Source of the DNA: Aquincola tertiaricarbonis
GTDB taxonomy: Bacteria; Pseudomonadota; Gammaproteobacteria; Burkholderiales; Burkholderiaceae_C
Length of the DNA: 64,000 nt
Reading direction: 5' to 3'
Assembly: GCF_000969605.1 (NCBI RefSeq)
Contig: NZ_JZUE01000008.1
Coordinates: 186,001-250,000, forward strand
A program made the position numbers and the translations under genes. Shown here piece after piece: positions 44,413-55,900 of the stretch; position 1 is the stretch's first letter; each line of letters opens with the position of its first letter. Under the pieces are notes generated by a model. That model ran no database searches. It saw only the letters and a list, made by a program, of their open reading frames with translations, and had not been told where the DNA came from.

Positions 44413-45213
44413 ATGAACACGCCGATCGAATCAACGGGCGCACCCCGGCGGGTGCTGGTCACCGGCGGCAGCCGGGGCATCGGCGCGGCCACCGCGCTGC
44501 GCTGTGCCCAGCAAGGCTGGGACGTGGCGGTGAACTACGCACGCGATGCGCAGGCCGCCGAGGCGGTGTGCGCGCAGGTGCGGGCGCTGGGCCGCCAGGC
44601 GCTGGCGGTGCAGGCCGACGTGGCCGACGAGGCCCAGGTGCTGGCCATGTTCGACACCATCGACCGCACGCTGGGCCCCATCGGCGCGCTGGTGAACAAC
44701 GCCGGCGTGGTGGCCGAGAACCAGCGCGTGGCCGACATGACGGTGCAGCGCCTGCAGCGCATCTTCAACACCAACGTGGTGGGCAGCTTCGTCTGCGCAC
44801 GCGAGGCGGTGCGGCGCATGAGCACGCTACACGCCAGCCCGCAGGCGCGCGCGGCTGGCGGCGGCCGCGGCGGGGCCATCGTCAACCTCTCCAGCAAGGC
44901 CGCGGTCCTGGGCGCGCCCGGCTGGTACGTGGACTACGCGGCCAGCAAGGGCGCCATCGACACCTTCACCGTGGGCCTGGCGCGCGAGCTGGCGCTGGAA
45001 GGCATCCGCGTCAATGGCGTGCGGCCAGGCATCGTCGACACCGACATCCATGCCTCCGGCGGCTGGCCCGACCGTGCCCACACCTCGTCGGCGCTGATCC
45101 CGATGCAGCGCCCCGGTCGGCCCGATGAAGTCGCCGCGGCGATCGCCTGGCTGCTGTCCGACGACGCCAGCTACACCACCGGCGCCACGCTGGACGTGGC
45201 CGGCGGCCGCTAG
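44413..45213 (+). CDS. SDR-family oxidoreductase (FabG-like)
   Basis: A 266-residue classical short-chain dehydrogenase. The cofactor motif is TGGSRGIG (residues 17-24), NNAG is at 95-98, and the catalytic Tyr175-x3-Lys179 (YAASK) with a Ser at 160/161 is intact. Basic residues after the second strand suggest NADPH. A Gly/Ala-rich insertion (about residues 140-154) lies before the catalytic Ser. The C-terminus has the usual WLLSDDASYTTGATLDVAGG. The substrate is unknown. It converges with rlpA across a terminator. Confidence 0.92.
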   Translation: MNTPIESTGAPRRVLVTGGSRGIGAATALRCAQQGWDVAVNYARDAQAAEAVCAQVRALGRQALAVQADVADEAQVLAMFDTIDRTLGPIGALVNNAGVVAENQRVADMTVQRLQRIFNTNVVGSFVCAREAVRRMSTLHASPQARAAGGGRGGAIVNLSSKAAVLGAPGWYVDYAASKGAIDTFTVGLARELALEGIRVNGVRPGIVDTDIHASGGWPDRAHTSSALIPMQRPGRPDEVAAAIAWLLSDDASYTTGATLDVAGGR

Positions 45214-45214
45214 C

Positions 45215-45232
45215 AAAAAGCCGCCGGGCGGC
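45215..45232 (-). terminator. intrinsic terminator of rlpA
   Basis: Read on the minus strand, GCCGC and GCGGC form a short GC stem followed by TTTTT. It lies in the 23-bp gap between the convergent SDR and rlpA genes and best serves rlpA. Confidence 0.75.
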
Positions 45233-45236
45233 GTGT

Positions 45237-46199
45237 TCAGCGGCGCTGCACGATGATGGGTGCCAGCTGGAACAGGCTGCGCAGGCGCTGCGCGGCCTGG
45301 GCGGCGTCTTCCCGCGTGGCATAGGGGCCGGCCTGCAGCCGGTGCACCGCGTCCTCGTTGAAGATGGCCAGCAGCGGCGTGAGCGCCTCCAGCTGCCGCA
45401 TCACCTGCTGCTGCAGGGCCACGGCGCCGTCATGTGCCTTGAAGGCGCCCAGCTGCACCCAGAAGCCCACCGCGCCGGGCACGCGCGCACGCGCGGTTTC
45501 CTGGGTGATGGGCAGGGCCTGCGCGGCGGCTGGTTCGGCTGCCGCAGGCGTTGCTTCTGCAGCGGGCGGCGGGGCAACTGGCGGTGCGACGCTCGCCACC
45601 GAGGTATCGGCGCCCGGTGTCGGCGTGGCGCGCCAGCTGCCATCGCGGATCTCGTCGTGCGTCAGCCGCTCGATGTGCACCGGCGCCACGCCGCGCAGCA
45701 GGCCCAGCTTCAGCGCGGCGGTGTAGCTCAGGTCGATGGCGCGGGCGCCGTGGAACGGGCCGCGGTCGTTCACCCGCACGATGACTTCGCGGCCGTTGGC
45801 CGGGTTGCGCACCCGCGCAAAGCTTGGGATGGGCAGCGTGGGGTGCGCGGCCGTCATCGAGTACATGTTGTAGAGCTCGCCGCTGGCCGTGGGCCGACCG
45901 TGGAACTTGCGGCCGTACCAGGAGGCCAGGCCACGCTGCACGAAGGGCTGGTCGGTGGTCACCGGCACGTACGCGCGGCCGAACACCGCATAGGGCTTGT
46001 TGGGCCCGCCGGTGCGGATCATCTCGACCCGCGGTTCGGCGTCGGGCACGTCCATCAGCTGCGCGGGCGGCAGGTCGCCGGGGCCGTCGCGCTCGGTGTC
46101 TTCGGCCGGTGCGCGTGGGCCGCTGGCGCAGCCGGCGACGATCAGCGAAGCGGCGAGGGCCAGCGCAAGCGGGTGGCTGTGAGGGCGTTCACGCTGCAT
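45237..46199 (-). CDS. rlpA: RlpA-like septal lytic transglycosylase lipoprotein with SPOR domain
   Basis: A 320-residue lipoprotein. The signal peptide ends in the lipobox VAGC (Cys23 from ATG 46199). The double-psi beta-barrel domain contains GLASWYGRKFHGRPTASGE and the catalytic-type Asp of RVNDRGPFHG. After a Pro/Ala-rich linker, a C-terminal SPOR domain begins at GFWVQLGAFKAHDGA and binds denuded glycan at the septum. RlpA cleaves such glycan to help daughter-cell separation. ATGs at 46208 and 46199 are both possible; neither has a clear Shine-Dalgarno. Confidence 0.93.
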   Translation of the reverse strand: MQRERPHSHPLALALAASLIVAGCASGPRAPAEDTERDGPGDLPPAQLMDVPDAEPRVEMIRTGGPNKPYAVFGRAYVPVTTDQPFVQRGLASWYGRKFHGRPTASGELYNMYSMTAAHPTLPIPSFARVRNPANGREVIVRVNDRGPFHGARAIDLSYTAALKLGLLRGVAPVHIERLTHDEIRDGSWRATPTPGADTSVASVAPPVAPPPAAEATPAAAEPAAAQALPITQETARARVPGAVGFWVQLGAFKAHDGAVALQQQVMRQLEALTPLLAIFNEDAVHRLQAGPYATREDAAQAAQRLRSLFQLAPIIVQRR

Positions 46200-46324
46200 C
46201 TGGAACATTGTCGCGAAAAGCCATGCAGGCCTCAGCCGGTTGGGCGGGGCATGCGGCATCAAGCGGGAGGGCGCGTCAGCAGTCTGACATTTGCGCGGTG
46301 GGGGCCGCCTGCAAACGGTGCAGG

Positions 46325-46400
46325 TGGCGCGCCCGGCTGGGATCGAACCAGCGACCCTTGGCTTCGGAGGCCAATACTCTATCCACTGAGCTACGGGCGC
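46325..46400 (-). tRNA. tRNA-Arg (anticodon CCG), CCA encoded
   Basis: The minus strand folds into a standard 76-nt cloverleaf: acceptor GCGCCCG/CGGGCGC, D arm GCTC..GAGT, anticodon stem TTGGC/GCCAA around loop CTCCGAA, and T arm GCTGG-TTCGATC-CCAGC. The anticodon is CCG, reading the CGG arginine codon common in this GC-rich genome. Discriminator G and a 3' CCA are encoded. A TACAAT (-10-like) lies 12-17 bp upstream. Confidence 0.97.
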
Positions 46401-46488
46401 AAAGAGGGGGGATTGTAGCCACGACTTTGCAGCACACCCCCGCGCCGTGCGGCCAAGCCATGCAAAGAGGCTGTGCGCGGCACCCCTC

Positions 46489-46494
46489 TATAAT
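46489..46494 (+). promoter_or_regulatory. perfect -10 box upstream of the cytochrome c gene
   Basis: TATAAT lies 56 bp before the start codon of the cytochrome gene. The -35 region at 16-18 bp spacing is poor (near AAGAGG), so the promoter may be activator-dependent. It is the only perfect -10 hexamer I noticed in the window. Confidence 0.5.
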
Positions 46495-46550
46495 CTTCAG
46501 GTTTTGCGTGCCCGGCACGCACTCGACCCGCTGCCGCTACCGAGGACTGA

Positions 46551-47114
46551 ATGAGCGACGCACACAAGCCCGTCATCAACGACCCGCACGACATGCCCCA
46601 CGAAGGGCCCATCAAGACGCCCAAGCAACTGGTCGTTGCGGTGTTCTTCTCGTTCGTGATTCCCATCGTGGCCATCGTGCTGCTGGTGACCTACGTGACG
46701 GGCTTCAACAAGCCCGGTGCGGGCACCGACATCCTGGCCGAGGAAGCGGTGGCCCGCCGCATCCAGCCGGTGGGCACCGTCGAGATCAAGGACCTCACCG
46801 ACCCCGGCGCGATGAAGACCGGCGAGCAGGTGTTCAACGCGCAGTGCGCGGCCTGCCACTCGAGCGGCGCCGCCGGCGCGCCCAAGCTGGGCGACAACGG
46901 CGCCTGGGCTGCCCGCATCCAGACCGGCTACGAAGCCCTGCTGACCTCTGCCCTCAAGGGCAAGGGCAACATGGGCCCGCAGGGCGGCGGCGACTTCACC
47001 GACTTCGAGATTGGCCGCGCCGTGGTCTACATGACCAACAAATCCGGCGGCAACCTCAAGGAGCCGGTGATGGCTGCCGCCGCGGACGCGCCGGCCTCCG
47101 CCGCTTCCAACTGA
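46551..47114 (+). CDS. membrane-anchored class I c-type cytochrome (c5-like)
   Basis: A 187-residue cytochrome. An uncleaved N-terminal helix at about residues 27-50 anchors it, leaving the heme domain in the periplasm. The heme site is Cys99-Ala-Ala-Cys102-His103 and the probable axial ligand is Met141 in GNMGPQGG. An Ala/Pro-rich tail follows. It probably carries electrons between the bc1 complex and terminal oxidases. It has its own promoter and terminator, and lies next to a tRNA gene on the opposite strand. Confidence 0.92.
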   Translation: MSDAHKPVINDPHDMPHEGPIKTPKQLVVAVFFSFVIPIVAIVLLVTYVTGFNKPGAGTDILAEEAVARRIQPVGTVEIKDLTDPGAMKTGEQVFNAQCAACHSSGAAGAPKLGDNGAWAARIQTGYEALLTSALKGKGNMGPQGGGDFTDFEIGRAVVYMTNKSGGNLKEPVMAAAADAPASAASN

Positions 47115-47136
47115 AGCGCGCCAAGCGCCCCCGCTG

Positions 47137-47166
47137 AAAAGGCCAGTCCACGCGACTGGCCTTTTT
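47137..47166 (+). terminator. intrinsic terminator after cytochrome c gene
   Basis: AAAA precedes a perfect GGCCAGT/ACTGGCC stem with a 7-nt loop, followed by TTTTT. It is a clear Rho-independent terminator 23 nt after the stop. Confidence 0.93.
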
Positions 47167-47236
47167 GCTGGGCGACCGCTGCAGGAACGGGGTTTGCCGA
47201 ACGGGCTGCACTGACTTTGCTCAACAAGGAGTGCAC

Positions 47237-47752
47237 ATGTCCACGTCCCACGAAACCCCGGCCGAGGAACGCGATCACCTGTGGTCGCTGATCAAGGACA
47301 TCCGCTTCGCGATGTTCACCACGCACGACACCAACGGTCACCTGCATTCGCGTCCGATGACGACGCAGAACAAGTCGATCAACGAGGACCACACGCTGTG
47401 GTTCTTCATGTCGCGCAAGAGCGATCCGGTCAGCGAGATGACCAGCGACATGAACGTGAACGTGGCCTATGCGGACACGGACAAGGATTCGTACGTCTCC
47501 GTCTCCGGCAAGGCTCGCGTGGTGGACGACCGCGCCCGTGTGGAGCAGCTGTGGAACAAGATGGCCGAAGCCTGGTTCCCCGGCGGCCCGAACGACCCCG
47601 ATCTGGCCCTGGTGCGCGTGGACATCGTCCATGCCGACTACTGGGACGTGAAGGAGAACAAGCTCACGCAGCTGTTCAAGATGGCCAAGGCCGCCGTCAC
47701 CGGCCACCCGCCCACCGGCATGGGCGAGCACGGCAGCGTACGCATGGACTGA
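47237..47752 (+). CDS. pyridoxamine 5'-phosphate oxidase-like flavin-binding (general stress) protein
   Basis: A 171-residue split-barrel protein of the PNPOx-like family, close to general stress protein 26. Visible features are RFAMFTTHDTNGHLHSRPM, LWFFMSRKSDPVSEM and VSVSGKARVVDDRA, which build the FMN or F420-type binding barrel. AAGGAG precedes ATG 47237; longer in-frame starts lie in untranslated DNA. The cofactor and substrate are not known. It stands alone between a terminator and the DnaJ-like gene. Confidence 0.9.
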   Translation: MSTSHETPAEERDHLWSLIKDIRFAMFTTHDTNGHLHSRPMTTQNKSINEDHTLWFFMSRKSDPVSEMTSDMNVNVAYADTDKDSYVSVSGKARVVDDRARVEQLWNKMAEAWFPGGPNDPDLALVRVDIVHADYWDVKENKLTQLFKMAKAAVTGHPPTGMGEHGSVRMD

Positions 47753-47810
47753 GCGCCATGCCGGGCGCCGGCACGGCGCTCGCTTAGCATCCCGGCTCCA
47801 GGGGGCCGGG

Positions 47811-48896
47811 ATGAGCACCGAGACAGCAGCATTGGAGGAGCTGGGCCTGCGGCCCGGCGCGAGCGAGGCGGAGATCAAGGCCGCATGGCGCAAGCTCGTC
47901 TCGCGCTGGCACCCGGACCGCAATGCCAGCCGTGCCGCCGTGGAGAAGATGCAGCGCATCAACCAGGCCTTCGAGCTGCTGCGCGGGGCCGGCGCCGCCG
48001 CCGCCCCGGTGCGGCCTGCCGAGCCAGCCGCGCCCGCGGCCGCGCCGAGCCCACCGCCTGCCCGCAAGGCACCCGCTGGCGAGGCTGCGCGTCCGCTCAG
48101 CCGGCGCATCAAGCTCACGCTGGAAGAAGCCGCGCTGGGCTGCCTGCGCGTGTTGCGCGGCCAGGTGGCGCAGGGCTGCACGGCCTGCGCCGGCCAGGGC
48201 CTGCGCTGGCCCGGCGGTGCCTGCGCCAGCTGCGAGGGCCGCGGGGAAGTGCGCCAGCGCGCCTGGTACGGCTGGCTGGCCACCACCGCGACTTGCGAGG
48301 ACTGCGGCGGCGATGGCCGTGCGCGCGAACGCTGCGCGCCCTGCGAGGGCAGCGGCAAGCTGCCGCCCCGCAGGTATGAACTGAAGGTGCGCATCCCGCC
48401 CGGCGTGCGGGACGGCGACCTGCTGGGCGTGCCGGCCGGGCGCGCCGAGGCTTCACCTGAGGGCGGCGTGGATCTGCACATCGAGCTGCAGCCGCATGCA
48501 TTCTTCACGCTGGACGACGACGGCACCGTGCGCTGCGAGATGCCGGTGGACGGCTTCAGCTGGCTGGGCGGCCGCAGCGTGGAAGTGCCCACGCTGGAAG
48601 GCACGCAGCCGTTGGCGCTACGCCATGGCGAATGTGTGTACCGCCTGCGTGGCCAGGGCTTTCCGGCCAGCCGGCGTGGCGCGCGGGCCGACCTGGTGGT
48701 CACGGTGATGCCGATCTTTCCGCAACCGCTGTCCACCGACCAGCAGATCCTGCTGGACCGCCTGATCGCCACCACCGCCAGCGCGTCCACCGGTCCGCTG
48801 GCCGACTGGCAACGGCGGCTGCGCGCCCGCGTGGCCGCCGATGCACCGGCGGACCCTCCGCTCAAGGCTGCGCGGCGCCGCACCAGCCGCGCATGA
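47811..48896 (+). CDS. DnaJ-like co-chaperone with zinc-finger domain, no G/F region
   Basis: A 361-residue J-domain protein. The N-terminal J domain carries HPD at residues 34-36, needed to stimulate an Hsp70 ATPase. In place of the Gly/Phe linker there is an Ala/Pro-rich linker (about 70-95). The zinc-binding part has four CxxCxG-type repeats (CTACAGQG, CASCEGRG, CEDCGGDG, CAPCEGSG), then the C-terminal substrate-binding sheets. It is a DnaJ-family paralogue rather than housekeeping DnaJ, which normally follows dnaK. Its Hsp70 partner is unknown; a YegD-type protein is 6 kb away but such proteins are not known partners. Confidence 0.88.
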   Translation: MSTETAALEELGLRPGASEAEIKAAWRKLVSRWHPDRNASRAAVEKMQRINQAFELLRGAGAAAAPVRPAEPAAPAAAPSPPPARKAPAGEAARPLSRRIKLTLEEAALGCLRVLRGQVAQGCTACAGQGLRWPGGACASCEGRGEVRQRAWYGWLATTATCEDCGGDGRARERCAPCEGSGKLPPRRYELKVRIPPGVRDGDLLGVPAGRAEASPEGGVDLHIELQPHAFFTLDDDGTVRCEMPVDGFSWLGGRSVEVPTLEGTQPLALRHGECVYRLRGQGFPASRRGARADLVVTVMPIFPQPLSTDQQILLDRLIATTASASTGPLADWQRRLRARVAADAPADPPLKAARRRTSRA

Positions 48897-48926
48897 AAAA
48901 GCCCGCGGCCGGTGGGCACGCGGGCT
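48896..48926 (-). terminator. intrinsic terminator of ssb
   Basis: On the minus strand, AGCCCGCG and CGCGGGCT form a perfect 8-bp stem around an 11-nt GC-rich loop, followed by TTTTT. It lies between the convergent ssb and dnaJ-like genes and overlaps the end of the latter. Confidence 0.88.
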
Positions 48927-48967
48927 GAGGCTGCGGGGCCGGCGCAGGCCGGGCTCGCAGGTGTGCT

Positions 48968-49513
48968 CTAGAACGGAATGTCGTCGTCCATGTCGTCGAA
49001 GCCGGTGTTCGACTTCGGCGCCGGAGCCGGGCGCGGCGCGGGCGCGGCCGAGCGCGCGGGGCGCTCGCGCGGCTCTTCGCCGTAGCCGCCGCCGGCACCC
49101 CCACCACCGCCGGCCGCACCGCGGCTGCGGTAGCCACCACCGCCGCCGCCTGCGTCCTCATCGCCGCCGCCGGCACCTTCGCGGCCACCCAGCAGCTGCA
49201 TCTGCTCGGCCACGATCTCGGTGGTGTAGTTGTCGCGGCCTTCCTTGTCCTGCCACTTGCGGGTCTTCAGGCGGCCTTCCACGTACACGGGGCGGCCCTT
49301 GCGCAGGTACTCGCCGGCGATCTCGGCCAGGCGGTCGCGGAACACCACGCGGTGCCACTCGGTTTCCTCCTGGAACTCATTGGAGTCGCGTGCCTTCCAG
49401 CGGCGCGTGGTGGCCACGGTGATGTTGCAGATCGAGCCGCCGTCGGGGAACGAACGCATCTCGGGATCGCGCCCGAGGTTGCCGATGATGATGACTTTGT
49501 TGACGGAGGCCAT
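48968..49513 (-). CDS. ssb: single-stranded DNA-binding protein
   Basis: A 181-residue SSB. The OB fold covers about residues 1-110, opening [20 protein letters not shown] and including [20 protein letters not shown] long Gly-rich linker (about 110-150, [11 protein letters not shown] and similar) is followed by a Pro/Ala segment and the acidic tip DMDDDIPF that recruits replication and repair partners. GGAGCGACC precedes ATG 49513. It coats single-stranded DNA as a tetramer. The linker is longer in glycine runs than in E. coli. Confidence 0.97.
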   Translation of the reverse strand: MASVNKVIIIGNLGRDPEMRSFPDGGSICNITVATTRRWKARDSNEFQEETEWHRVVFRDRLAEIAGEYLRKGRPVYVEGRLKTRKWQDKEGRDNYTTEIVAEQMQLLGGREGAGGGDEDAGGGGGGYRSRGAAGGGGGAGGGYGEEPRERPARSAAPAPRPAPAPKSNTGFDDMDDDIPF

Positions 49514-49632
49514 GGTCGCTCCTGTGCGTCGGGTGGGTACGGAAAAGGGGGTTCGGCCGCGGCGCGGTGGCTGGCCGGGAGCGATCGATTGTGCCGCATG
49601 GGTCGGGCGCGGCGGCTGCTAAGGTCCCCGCC

Positions 49633-50982
49633 ATGCACAGCGACGACACCCCCGATTTCTGGCGCAACCTGCGCCGCGAGATGAAGGCCGGCCGGGCGTG
49701 GCTGGACCGTGCCATCGTGCTGGCGGCCGCCGTCACCACCGGTGCGGCGGTGGTGGGCGTCACGCTGCTGTGCGAGGCCGCCAGCCATCTGCACGAGCAG
49801 ATGCGCGGCTCCGGCCCGCTGGGTCCGTGGCTGATGCTGCTGTGGACGCCGGTGCTCACCGCCCTGCTGGTGTGGCTCACGCGGCGCCATGCGCCGGGGG
49901 CTGCCGGCTCGGGCATCCCGCAGGTGATGGTGGCGCTGGACGACAGCCTGGCGCCGGAGCGCCGGCGTGCGCTGGTGTCGCTGCCGCTGGCCATCAAGAA
50001 GGCGGCGTTGCTGGGCGGCGCGATGCTGGCCGGGCTCTCGGCCGGCCGCGAAGGGCCCACGGTGCAGATCGGTGCCGGCGTGATGCTGTCGGTGCGGCGC
50101 TGGTTGTCGCCGGCGGCCCGCATCGATGGCCACGACCTGATGGTGGCGGGTGCGGCGGCCGGCATCGCGGCGGCCTTCAACACGCCGCTGGGCGGGGTGA
50201 TGTTCGCGCTGGAGAAGCTCTCGCGCCGGCACCATGCGGCGCAGAGCGCGCTGGTGATCGTGTGCATCGTGCTGTCCGGCCTGGTGGCGGTGTCGGTGTT
50301 CGGCAACCTCACGTACTTCGGTGAACTGCGGGTGCAGAGCGTGCCGCTGGAGCTGATCGGTCCCGGGCTGGTGGTGGCGGTGGTGGCGGGGCTGGCGGGC
50401 GGCGTGTTCTCGCTGCTGCTGGTCAATTCGCTGGCACCGGGCGATCGCTGGTACTGGCGCTGGCGCGCGCAGTACCCCGTGCGCTTCGGGGCGGCTTGTG
50501 CATTGGGCGTGGCCGTGATCGGCCTGGTATGCGACGGCGCGACGGCCGGCGCCGGTTATGCGCCCACCCGCGCGATGCTCGAGGGCCAGGCCGACACGCC
50601 CGCGCTCTACACGCTGCTGAAGTTCATCGCCACCTGGCTGTCGTCATGGACGGGCGTGCCCGCCGGCGTGTTCGCGCCTTCGCTGTCGGTGGGGGCGGGC
50701 ATCGGCCGCGACGTGGCGCAGCTGTTCGGGCTGGCTCCGGAACACGCCATACCGCTGATCGCGCTGGGCATGGTCGGCTTCCTGGCGGCGGCCACGCAAG
50801 GTCCGCTCACGGCCTTCATCCTGGTGATGGAGATGGTGTCCGGCCACGCGATGGTGCTCAGCCTGATGCTGACGGCCTTCGTGTCCAGCGGGCTTTCGCG
50901 GCTGATCTGCAAGCCGATGTACATGGAACTCGCCGAGCTGATGCGGCCGCGTGCCGGCGAGCCGGGCAGCCGTGTCGCCTGA
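49633..50982 (+). CDS. CLC-family chloride channel/antiporter
   Basis: A 449-residue CLC protein with about ten membrane helices. The chloride selectivity motifs are GSGIP (92-96), GREGPT (Gly138-Arg-Glu140) and the C-terminal Tyr in KPMYMEL. Glu140 equals the gating Glu148 of CLC-ec1. By alignment, the position of the internal proton glutamate Glu203 is Lys195 (FALEKL against FIIEEM), so proton coupling may be changed. ATG 49633 is chosen as the usual start. No CBS domains are present. The recQ gene follows after 37 nt, possibly in the same transcript. Confidence 0.93.
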   Translation: MHSDDTPDFWRNLRREMKAGRAWLDRAIVLAAAVTTGAAVVGVTLLCEAASHLHEQMRGSGPLGPWLMLLWTPVLTALLVWLTRRHAPGAAGSGIPQVMVALDDSLAPERRRALVSLPLAIKKAALLGGAMLAGLSAGREGPTVQIGAGVMLSVRRWLSPAARIDGHDLMVAGAAAGIAAAFNTPLGGVMFALEKLSRRHHAAQSALVIVCIVLSGLVAVSVFGNLTYFGELRVQSVPLELIGPGLVVAVVAGLAGGVFSLLLVNSLAPGDRWYWRWRAQYPVRFGAACALGVAVIGLVCDGATAGAGYAPTRAMLEGQADTPALYTLLKFIATWLSSWTGVPAGVFAPSLSVGAGIGRDVAQLFGLAPEHAIPLIALGMVGFLAAATQGPLTAFILVMEMVSGHAMVLSLMLTAFVSSGLSRLICKPMYMELAELMRPRAGEPGSRVA

Positions 50983-51019
50983 AGGCCCGTGGCCGCCCTC
51001 GTTAACATGCCGGCTTCCC

Positions 51020-52972
<1,953 letters not shown>

Positions 52973-52988
52973 GCGCGGTCGGTGCGGC

Positions 52989-55900
52989 TCAGCGCACGGT
53001 GGCGCCGCGGTCGCTGGCGCTGCTGGGCGGCAGCCACAGCTCGATCACCCGCTGGCTGCCGCTGCTGGTGCGCAGGCTGGAAGGCAGCTCGCGCACCCAC
53101 ACCTCACCGCCGTTGCCGGGACCCCAGTGCTGGAGCACATGCTCGGCCAGCAGGCGGGCGCAATCGAGGTCGCTGCGCTGGTGCACCACCAGCGTGGGCT
53201 GCGGCCATGGCACCGGCCGGCGCTGCTGGCGCAGGGAGGCGCTGCGGGTCACGTTCTCGATCGGCGCGAGTTGAAGCACCTCGCCGCCGGCCTGCTGCAG
53301 CGCCCACCGCAGGCCGGTGGCTTCGCTGCGCGAGGCCTCGTCGTACACCTGGGTGTAGACGCGCAGCGGCTGCACGCCGTTGGCGCGGCAGGCCGCCTGC
53401 AGCGCCGCGGCAGCCGTCTCCTCGGGCGTGGGCACCGGTGCGGTGGGCGGCGGCACGCCGGTGGCGGGTGGGTACGGCACCGGCGCCGGCGCAGGTGTGC
53501 CCACCGGCGCAGGCGGCGCGCCGCCGGCCCGCCAGCGGTCCTGCACCAGGGCTACCAGCCGCGGCCAGTTGAGCAGGCGGGCCGGCGGCACCTCGAAGGG
53601 ATGCCAGTAGCTCAGCGCGTCGCGGTTGGGCAGCGTGCCGAGCGCGGCGCACAGCGTGTCCTGCGTGTTGCGCATGGCGGCCATGCACGGCTCCGACGGC
53701 GTGATCTCCGCGGTGCGGCATTGCTCATGCGTCACTTCCAGCAGCCGCTGCACGCCCACGCGGTCGGCCTCGCGCACCGCAGGGTTCTGCACCAGGTCCT
53801 GCAGCATCGTCACCTGCTGCGTGACATGCGCGGGCACCTTGGGGCAGCTCATGTCCACCGCGGACAGTGCACGCGACACCTCGGTGAACAGCGTGCGCAC
53901 CTCGGCGCGCTGCGCGTTCTCGTTCTGGCGCAGCTGGTCGCTCACCTGCCACAGCGACAGCAGCAGCGTGCCCGACGCCCCCAGGCCCAGCGTGGTGCCG
54001 ATGGCGCTGTTCTTGGCGGCGCGTCGCCAGGCCGGCTCGGGCTGCGGCGTGCTGTCGGGGCTGGCGCGGCCAGGCTGGCGCAGCCGCGCGGGATGCTCCA
54101 CCGCATCGCTGGACCGCTCCAGCCAGCCGGGCAGCCGTTCCAGCCAGGCGGGCTGCAGCGCGGCGCCGGCGTCCTCGCCCAGGCGGTGGTAGCTCTCCCA
54201 TTGCGCCTCGTCGAAGGACTGGTCGCCGGTGGATTCATGCGGAAAGCGCCCGTGCCGCTGGGCATAGGCCAGCACGTCCACGTCCAGCGCGGCATGCAGG
54301 TTGGGCTTGATCACCAGCAGCGTGCCGTGGTGCTCGGGCGTGCCGGCCGCGCAGCCCGCCGGCCGCAGGTAGCGGATGCGGCCGAGCAGCACGCCGCGCG
54401 CGCTCTGGCTGTCGGCCATGTCCTGGGGCGACAGCACCGTCAGGCCGCCGTCGCCCACGCCGAAGCGGCGGGTGGCTTCCTCATGCGGATAGAACTCGAT
54501 CTCGGCGCCGAAGTCGATGCGGGCCTTGCGCACCAGGTTCTCCAGGTCCAGGAATTCGTAGCGGGCGTCGCAGCTGGCGTCCACCAGCACGATGAAGTCC
54601 ACCTCCCGGCGCAGCAGCGCATACACGCCGGTGTTGTCGAAGTGCCCGCCATCCGAGAGGTACCACCACGGCCGTGACCGGCCGCGGTAGGTGGCCGTGG
54701 CCTCCGACCAGAGCATCAGCGGCTTGGCGGCCAGCCGCCACAGGGCGTCGCACCAGGCAGGCCGCGGCGCCTGCGGCGGCGCCGGCTCGCGCACCCAGTG
54801 GCCCAGCCGCACGCCCACCAGGAACAGCAGCAGCGCCCAGCCGCGCGAGGTGTAGGCCCCCGCGCCGGGCGCCGCGGCCGCGCCGGAGATGGCGATCCAC
54901 TTGCCCAGCGTGCCCACCTCGCTGGCGCGGGTGAAGCACACCCGCTCGCGCGGGCCGATCTCCACGCCGTCCGGCCGCACCGTCAGCACCGTGCCCTTGC
55001 GGTCGGCGTTGAACAGGCCGCTCAGGTCGTCGCGCGTCTGGTTCAGGCAGGTGTTGATCAGGTGGACCGGGCCTCCGGCGCGCTCGGGGTGGTAGTCGCG
55101 CAGGTCGGCGTCGTCGCGTGAGACCACCTGCGTCACGTCCGCATGCGCCCCGTCCAGCTGCGGCTGCAGCACCGGCCGGTTGGGGTTGCCCACCGACAGG
55201 TAGGCCCGCGTGAGCCGTGCCCGATAGAAGCCGTGCAGCGACGAGGCGTTGGCCATGCCGCCGTTGTGCGCAGTGGTCAGCCACCACAGGCCGCACCAGG
55301 CGGCGATGCCACCGGCACGCCACACCGGCGGCACCGCATCCAGCCAGCCCAGCGGCGCCGGCGTGAACACCAGCCACTGCACCGTGCTGAGCCAGAAGCA
55401 CAGCACGATCGCCAGCACCGCCACGCCGGCGGCATTCAGCAGCCGCGGGGTCCAGGTGCCCAGCGAGGCGCTCGCCTGCTGCACCATCTGCTGCAGCGGC
55501 TGCGCCAGCGCCCGCAGCACCAGGGCCGCGAAGCCGCCCAGGCCGACGCCGCCCCACAGCCAGTCGCGGTCCGACAGGGCCAGCTTGAGCAGCCGCCAGC
55601 TCACCAGGTCCAGCAGGCCCATGAACACGGCCAGTGCCGCGATCAGCAGGGCCTGGCGCGTCACCTCCGTGGTGCGGCGGCGCAGGCGCGCACTGGCCAG
55701 TCCGCGGCTGACCGGGCTGCGGGCCAGCACCACCAGCGTGGTGGCCACGCCGGCTGCCACCGAGGCGACCGACAGCAGCACCAGCGGCAGCCCGATGCGG
55801 CCTTCGGCCAGCGGGCTCAGCAGCCGCAGCCGCCAGGCCAGCCACGGCAGCAGCAGCGCGCAGGCCACCAGCGCCGCGGCCATCAGCTGCTCATGCAGCG

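Noticed and set aside
49514-49632. LexA (SOS) box upstream of ssb
   Set aside because: CTGT occurs but no ACAG at the required distance; the same is true ahead of uvrA.
53127-54677. Plus-strand open frame of 516 codons opposite the patatin gene
   Set aside because: Its composition is Gln/His/Arg/Ala-rich without motifs, while the minus strand has clear patatin motifs.
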